Source: Bacteroidota bacterium (GTDB taxonomy: Bacteria; Bacteroidota; Bacteroidia; Flavobacteriales; Flavobacteriaceae). From it: 5,037 nucleotides of DNA. The stretch lies in NCBI GenBank assembly GCA_022601215.1, contig JAHZIZ010000382.1, positions 1 to 5,037 on the forward strand, given 5' to 3'. How positions within the stretch are numbered: the stretch's first letter is position 1; every line of letters begins with the position of its first letter. Below the pieces are notes generated by a model. The model was given only the letters and a program-made list of their open reading frames with translations. It did no database searches and was not told the origin of the DNA. Below, piece after piece: positions 4,718 through 5,037 of the stretch. The position numbers and the translations under genes are program-made.

Positions 4718-5037
4718 TGCCAGAAAGCTCTACTTTTGGTCTGTCCTCGATATGGGAAAGCTTACAACAGCAGTTGTGCCTTTGTGAGGTTCATGGTTTA
4801 GGGTGGCTACCAAAACAGTATAAAGTGACCATGTTGTTGCCTTTGGCCTCAGATTCGGAAACACGGTGGAAACATTTTGATACGAAGGTGCGCAATCAAA
4901 TTCGAAAAGCCAGGAAATCCGGATTAACCGTTCAAATGGGTAGGAAAGAATTTCTGTCAAATTTCTAGGCAATGTTTGCCCAAAACATGCGTGATCTTGG
5001 TGTGCCTGTGTATGGGTGCTTTTTTTGGGATCGATTC
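4714..5037 (+). pseudogene. FemAB-like GNAT-fold protein (XrtA/PEP-CTERM-associated type), 5'-truncated, interrupted by TAG, runs off the window
   Basis: The frame reads EVHGLGWLPKQYKVTMLLPL (residues 25-44), ASDSETRWKHFDTKVRNQIR (45-64), KARKSGLTV (65-73), then F-TAG at codon 85 (4966-4968). It resumes at once with AMFAQNMRDLGVPVYGCFF (86-104) up to the window end. This matches the second half of FemAB-related proteins found in XrtA/PEP-CTERM exopolysaccharide loci, where the pattern is KVRN.IRKA.K.GL.V, then FY.V(F/Y)A.NMRDLG.PVY. The TAG stands where the conserved Tyr is expected, so one base change explains it. The usual N-terminal half of about 110 residues (first GNAT-like domain) is not found upstream, so the gene is probably doubly broken. 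Family members are thought to act as amino-acyl or acyl transferases in envelope or EPS assembly; the substrate is unproven. Readthrough or a sequencing error at the TAG is the alternative. Confidence 0.7.

Noticed and set aside
4730..4972. Minus-strand frame of 80 codons opposite the FemAB-like gene
   Set aside because: The plus strand carries the conserved FemAB pattern on both sides of the TAG; the minus frame matches nothing.
1..5037. CRISPR arrays, tRNA or rRNA genes
   Set aside because: No regularly spaced repeats, cloverleaf-like segments or rRNA-like conserved stretches were seen on either strand.

Overview
The window looks like a piece of a cell-surface glycan (exopolysaccharide or LPS-type) gene region from an environmental Gram-negative bacterium. 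The flanking genes are AT-rich, and the middle is a visibly more GC-rich patch of decayed insertion sequences. At the right edge is a fragment resembling the FemAB-like proteins of XrtA/PEP-CTERM (exosortase) exopolysaccharide loci. That family is common in Pseudomonadota, Nitrospirota and similar phyla. I cannot name the organism.

Layout. Positions 1-201 hold no clear gene, only a short open frame and an AT-rich hairpin. On the minus strand, 202-1654 is a two-gene unit: a thymidylate-kinase-like P-loop kinase (989-1654), then a class I SAM methyltransferase (202-960). Positions 1655-2152 are about 500 bp with no convincing gene. Positions 2153-3164, all minus strand, are IS3-family remnants of at least two and probably three copies. 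Reading with the transcripts (high to low coordinate) these are: a transposase OrfB C-terminus, an OrfA with two in-frame stops that is cut off, and a second IS3 copy with its left terminal repeat, a near-complete OrfA and only the first ~45 codons of OrfB. Next, 3157-4125 (minus) is an intact PAPS-dependent sulfotransferase-like gene that ends exactly where the IS debris starts. Positions 4126-4531 are about 400 bp with no recognised gene. Positions 4532-4717 (plus) are a small unrecognised ORF. It overlaps by ATGA an open frame (4714-5037, plus) encoding the C-terminal half of a FemAB/GNAT-like protein, interrupted by a TAG.

How the genes may work together (inference). Sulfotransferase, methyltransferase and a kinase of the thymidylate-kinase fold are all 'decorating' enzymes often found in surface polysaccharide loci. 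The three intact genes share a strand and may once have formed one transcription unit that IS insertions split. The broken FemAB-like gene and IS graveyard suggest a locus undergoing decay or reshuffling. I did not find a clearly new multi-gene system. The most distinctive items are the kinase-methyltransferase pair, the sulfotransferase/IS junction, the nested IS remnants and the single-codon lesion in the FemAB-like gene.
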